Assembly: GCA_009782025.1 (NCBI GenBank)
Contig: WQUQ01000075.1
Coordinates: 1 to 6,699, forward strand
Length of the DNA: 6,699 bases
Direction of reading: 5' to 3'
Origin: Desulfobulbus sp.
GTDB taxonomy: Bacteria > Pseudomonadota > Gammaproteobacteria > Burkholderiales > Rhodocyclaceae
Shown: piece by piece, positions 5,012 to 6,699 of the stretch
How the letters are laid out: every line of letters begins with the position of its first letter
Position numbering within the stretch: position 1 is the first letter of the stretch
The notes under the pieces: model-generated
What the model was told of the DNA's origin: nothing
Seen by the model: the letters and a program-made list of their open reading frames with translations, nothing else
Databases searched by the model: none
Translations under genes and position numbers: made by a program

Positions 5012-6406
5012 CTAACGGTCACCGTGCAGCACCGCGTGACGCCGGGCGTAGAGAAAATAGACGGCCAGCCCGAGCGCCAGCCAGATCATGAAGGCGCCCC
5101 AGGTCATGGCTTGCAGATGGGCCATCAGAAACAGGCAGAAGGCCACTGCCAGCAGCGGCACCAGCGGCACGCCGGGGCAGTGGAAAGCGCGCGGCAGATC
5201 CGGGTGGGTGCGGCGCAACACCCACACGGACAGGGAAATCAGCGTGAAGGCCGCCAGCGTGCCGATGTTGATGAGTTCGACCAGCACGTTGAGCGGCACG
5301 AAAGCGGCGATGGCGGAAAAGATGCCGCCGACCGTCCAGGTGGCGAACCAGGGCGTCGCATGCACCGGATGCACCGCCGACAGGCGTCGCGGCAGCAGGC
5401 CGTCGCGCGACATGGCGAAGATGATGCGCGTCTGGCCGTAGGTCATCACCAGAATCACCGTCGTCATGCCGACGATGGCGCCCAGGTCGACGAAGCCCGC
5501 CACCCAGTTCTGACCCGCCCGTTGCAGCGCCAGCGAAACCGGATGAGCGACGCCTTCAAATTGCTGAAAGGGCACGATGCCGGTCATGATCGCCGCCACC
5601 GCCACGTACAGCACGGTGCACACCGCCAGCGAGCCGATCAGGCCGATCGGCAGATCGCGGCGCGGGTTCTTCACTTCTTCCGCCGCCGAGGTGACGGCGT
5701 CGAAACCGATGAAGGCAAAGAAAGCCAGCGCCGCCGCGTTGAACACGCCGGCCGCGCCGAAGGGCGCGAACGGCCGCCAGTTGGCCGGCTCGACATGCCA
5801 GACGCCAACGGCGATGAAGAGCAAGACAATGCTGATCTTGATGAGCACCATGACGTTGTTGAAGCGCGCCGATTCGCGCACGCCGTAAGCGACCAGCGTG
5901 GTGATGGCGAGCATGACGAGGAGCGCCGGCAGGTTGATGACGGTGTGCGCGCCCGGCAGCGCGCCGGGCGCGGCGGTCAGCGCCGTCGGCAGATGCAGGC
6001 CAAAACCGGCCAGCAGCGACTGAAAATAACCCGACCAGCCGACCGATACCGCCGAAGTTGCCAGGCCATACTCCAGCAGCATGTCCCAGCCGATCATCCA
6101 GGCAATGATCTCGCCCAGCGTCGCGTAGCAGTAAGTGTAAATGGAGCCGGAAACCGGAATCGCCGAGGCGAACTCGGCATAGCACAGCGCGACCAGCGCG
6201 CAGGCCAGGGCGGCAATGACGAAGGAGAGCATCAGCGCCGGCCCGGCGGTCAGCGCGCCGATGCCGGTGAGCACGAAAATGCCGCTGCCGACGATGGCCC
6301 CGATGCCCATCAACACCAGATCGAGCGGCCCGAGCACTTTTTTGAGGCCGCCATCGCGGGCCGTGGCCAGCATGGCGTCGATGTTCTTGGTGCGGAAAAG
6401 GCTCAT
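5012..6406 (-). CDS. APC-superfamily amino-acid permease (cationic amino acid transporter type)
   Basis: This is a secondary transporter of the amino acid-polyamine-organocation superfamily, resembling the bacterial cationic amino acid transporter (CAT) group such as Bacillus YfnA and Geobacillus ApcT. It probably imports an amino acid by proton symport across the inner membrane; the substrate cannot be read from sequence. The 464-aa length is typical. The TM1 unwound motif GIGAIVGSGIFVLTG occupies residues 34-48. The TM6 region FFAFIGFDAVTSAAEEV (229-245) followed by KNPRRDLPIG (246-255) is highly characteristic, as are YGQTRIIFAMSRDGLLP (323-339) and a C-terminal block with two more membrane segments (about 412-432 and 435-453). 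About 12 hydrophobic segments are visible. The start ATG at 6406 lies 7 nt after the stop of the upstream small gene and has no clear ribosome site, which suggests coupling. The stop is TAG. A lysine at the TM5 end (K190, in VLIK) may correspond to the proton-linked lysine described for ApcT; this is inferred. Confidence 0.92.
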   Translation of the reverse strand: MSLFRTKNIDAMLATARDGGLKKVLGPLDLVLMGIGAIVGSGIFVLTGIGALTAGPALMLSFVIAALACALVALCYAEFASAIPVSGSIYTYCYATLGEIIAWMIGWDMLLEYGLATSAVSVGWSGYFQSLLAGFGLHLPTALTAAPGALPGAHTVINLPALLVMLAITTLVAYGVRESARFNNVMVLIKISIVLLFIAVGVWHVEPANWRPFAPFGAAGVFNAAALAFFAFIGFDAVTSAAEEVKNPRRDLPIGLIGSLAVCTVLYVAVAAIMTGIVPFQQFEGVAHPVSLALQRAGQNWVAGFVDLGAIVGMTTVILVMTYGQTRIIFAMSRDGLLPRRLSAVHPVHATPWFATWTVGGIFSAIAAFVPLNVLVELINIGTLAAFTLISLSVWVLRRTHPDLPRAFHCPGVPLVPLLAVAFCLFLMAHLQAMTWGAFMIWLALGLAVYFLYARRHAVLHGDR

Positions 6407-6413
6407 CGCCGGG

Positions 6414-6647
6414 TCAGTCGTCGCCCGCTTCCGGCGCAGCGCCGTTTTCTTCGCCGCTTTCTTCGCCGCTGACTTGCAGCCACCAGACGAGATCGCCGCC
6501 TTGCAGCGGAGCCGGGATCATCTGGTTGCGCCGCCAGCGGAAAACCGGGCCGAACGGGAGGTAACGGGCCAGTACCTCGCCTTCCGGCGTGGCGCTGAAG
6601 AACGGCCAGCCGTTGAGGATGGCGTCGCGGATCTCGGTGCGGGTCAT
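6414..6647 (-). CDS. uncharacterised 77-aa protein with acidic tail
   Basis: I do not recognise the family. The frame starts at ATG 6647 with a good ribosome site (GGAG at 6655-6658, 7 nt upstream) and ends TGA at 6414, 7 nt before the permease start. The start overlaps the stop of an upstream frame by 4 nt (ATGA). The product is probably soluble: no signal peptide or membrane span is visible. The first ~60 residues are rich in aromatic residues (WPFF at 14-17, RYLPFGPVFRW at 28-38, LVWWLQV at 53-59), suggesting a small folded domain. The last ~18 residues are Glu/Asp/Gly-rich, partly from a duplicated 12-nt unit. A 95-aa frame overlapping in another phase (6403-6690) is Arg/Pro-rich, has no ribosome site and is disfavoured. 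The spacing implies co-transcription with the permease, but gives no function. Confidence 0.65.
   Translation of the reverse strand: MTRTEIRDAILNGWPFFSATPEGEVLARYLPFGPVFRWRRNQMIPAPLQGGDLVWWLQVSGEESGEENGAAPEAGDD
6447..6470. repeat. 12-nt tandem duplication in the small gene
   Basis: The unit ttcttcgccgct occurs twice in direct tandem (6447-6458 and 6459-6470) without mismatch. On the coding strand it encodes repeated Ser-Gly-Glu-Glu in the acidic tail of the 77-aa protein. As a multiple of three it preserves the frame, so copy-number change would only lengthen or shorten the tail. Confidence 0.7.
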
Positions 6648-6699
6648 GGGTTTTCTCCGGTGAATGGCCGTTTCCAGTTTGCGACGACATCTTGCCGGA
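6644..6699 (-). CDS. 3' end of an upstream gene (partial)
   Basis: One minus-strand frame entering from the right edge reads RQDVVANWKRPFTGENP and then stops at TGA (6646-6644), overlapping the ATG of the 77-aa gene as ATGA. That four-base overlap is a classic operon junction, and the residues look like a normal hydrophilic protein end. Only 17 codons are present, so identity cannot be assigned and the frame could be chance. If real, the permease operon has at least three genes. Confidence 0.4.
   Translation of the reverse strand, partial: RQDVVANWKRPFTGENP

Noticed and set aside
4840..5022. Possible 60-aa gene on the minus strand between the permease and kdpF
   Set aside because: Much of it is translation of the GC-rich repeat (LAPLGGERAGVRG), a familiar spurious product of this repeat style. 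Its start overlaps the permease end without a ribosome site.
4907..6472. 521-codon open frame on the plus strand opposite the permease gene
   Set aside because: Its product is extremely rich in Arg, His, Gln and Asp with no recognisable domain. It is the antisense of a well-conserved permease in GC-rich DNA, where stop-free antisense frames are common. No credible ribosome site or independent evidence.

Overview
The window reads as ordinary chromosomal DNA from a GC-rich Gram-negative bacterium. The kdpFABC organisation, the protein similarities and the style of the intergenic repeats suggest a proteobacterium, with Betaproteobacteria as a guess. No rRNA, tRNA, phage, transposon, plasmid or CRISPR signal is seen. 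All convincing genes lie on the minus strand, so the transcriptional order runs from high to low coordinates.

Right part (6699 to 5012): a probable operon holds the last 17 codons of an unidentified upstream gene. Its stop overlaps the start of a 77-aa uncharacterised protein with an acidic tail, and 7 nt further on comes a 464-aa APC-superfamily amino-acid permease of the cationic amino acid transporter type.

Middle (5011 to 4656): a 356-nt gap without a gene contains two inverted copies of a GC-rich, roughly 40-nt palindromic repeat. They are separated by a less GC-rich spacer and arranged like a REP doublet. The kdp promoter should lie in this gap, but I could not pick a convincing one.

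Left part (4655 to 204): a complete, tightly coupled kdpF-kdpA-kdpB-kdpC operon encodes the high-affinity K+-importing P-type ATPase. KdpA is the K+-selective channel-like subunit, KdpB the ATP-hydrolysing subunit, KdpC the periplasm-facing accessory subunit and KdpF the small stabilising peptide. Junctions are TGATG (F/A), ATGA (A/B) and a 2-nt gap (B/C). All core catalytic motifs are intact. However, KdpB is divergent at sites that matter for ion coupling: the usually invariant TM4 stretch after the Pro-Thr pair, and the TM5 lysine, which is arginine here. The sensor genes kdpDE do not follow kdpC inside the window.

Left edge (203 to 1): non-coding, with a perfect 17-bp inverted repeat and a GC-rich 24-nt perfect palindrome of the same general style as the repeats upstream of kdpF.

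I found no undescribed system. The most useful leads are the divergent KdpB/KdpA residues, the easily missed 29-aa kdpF, and the repeat architecture around the kdp operon.
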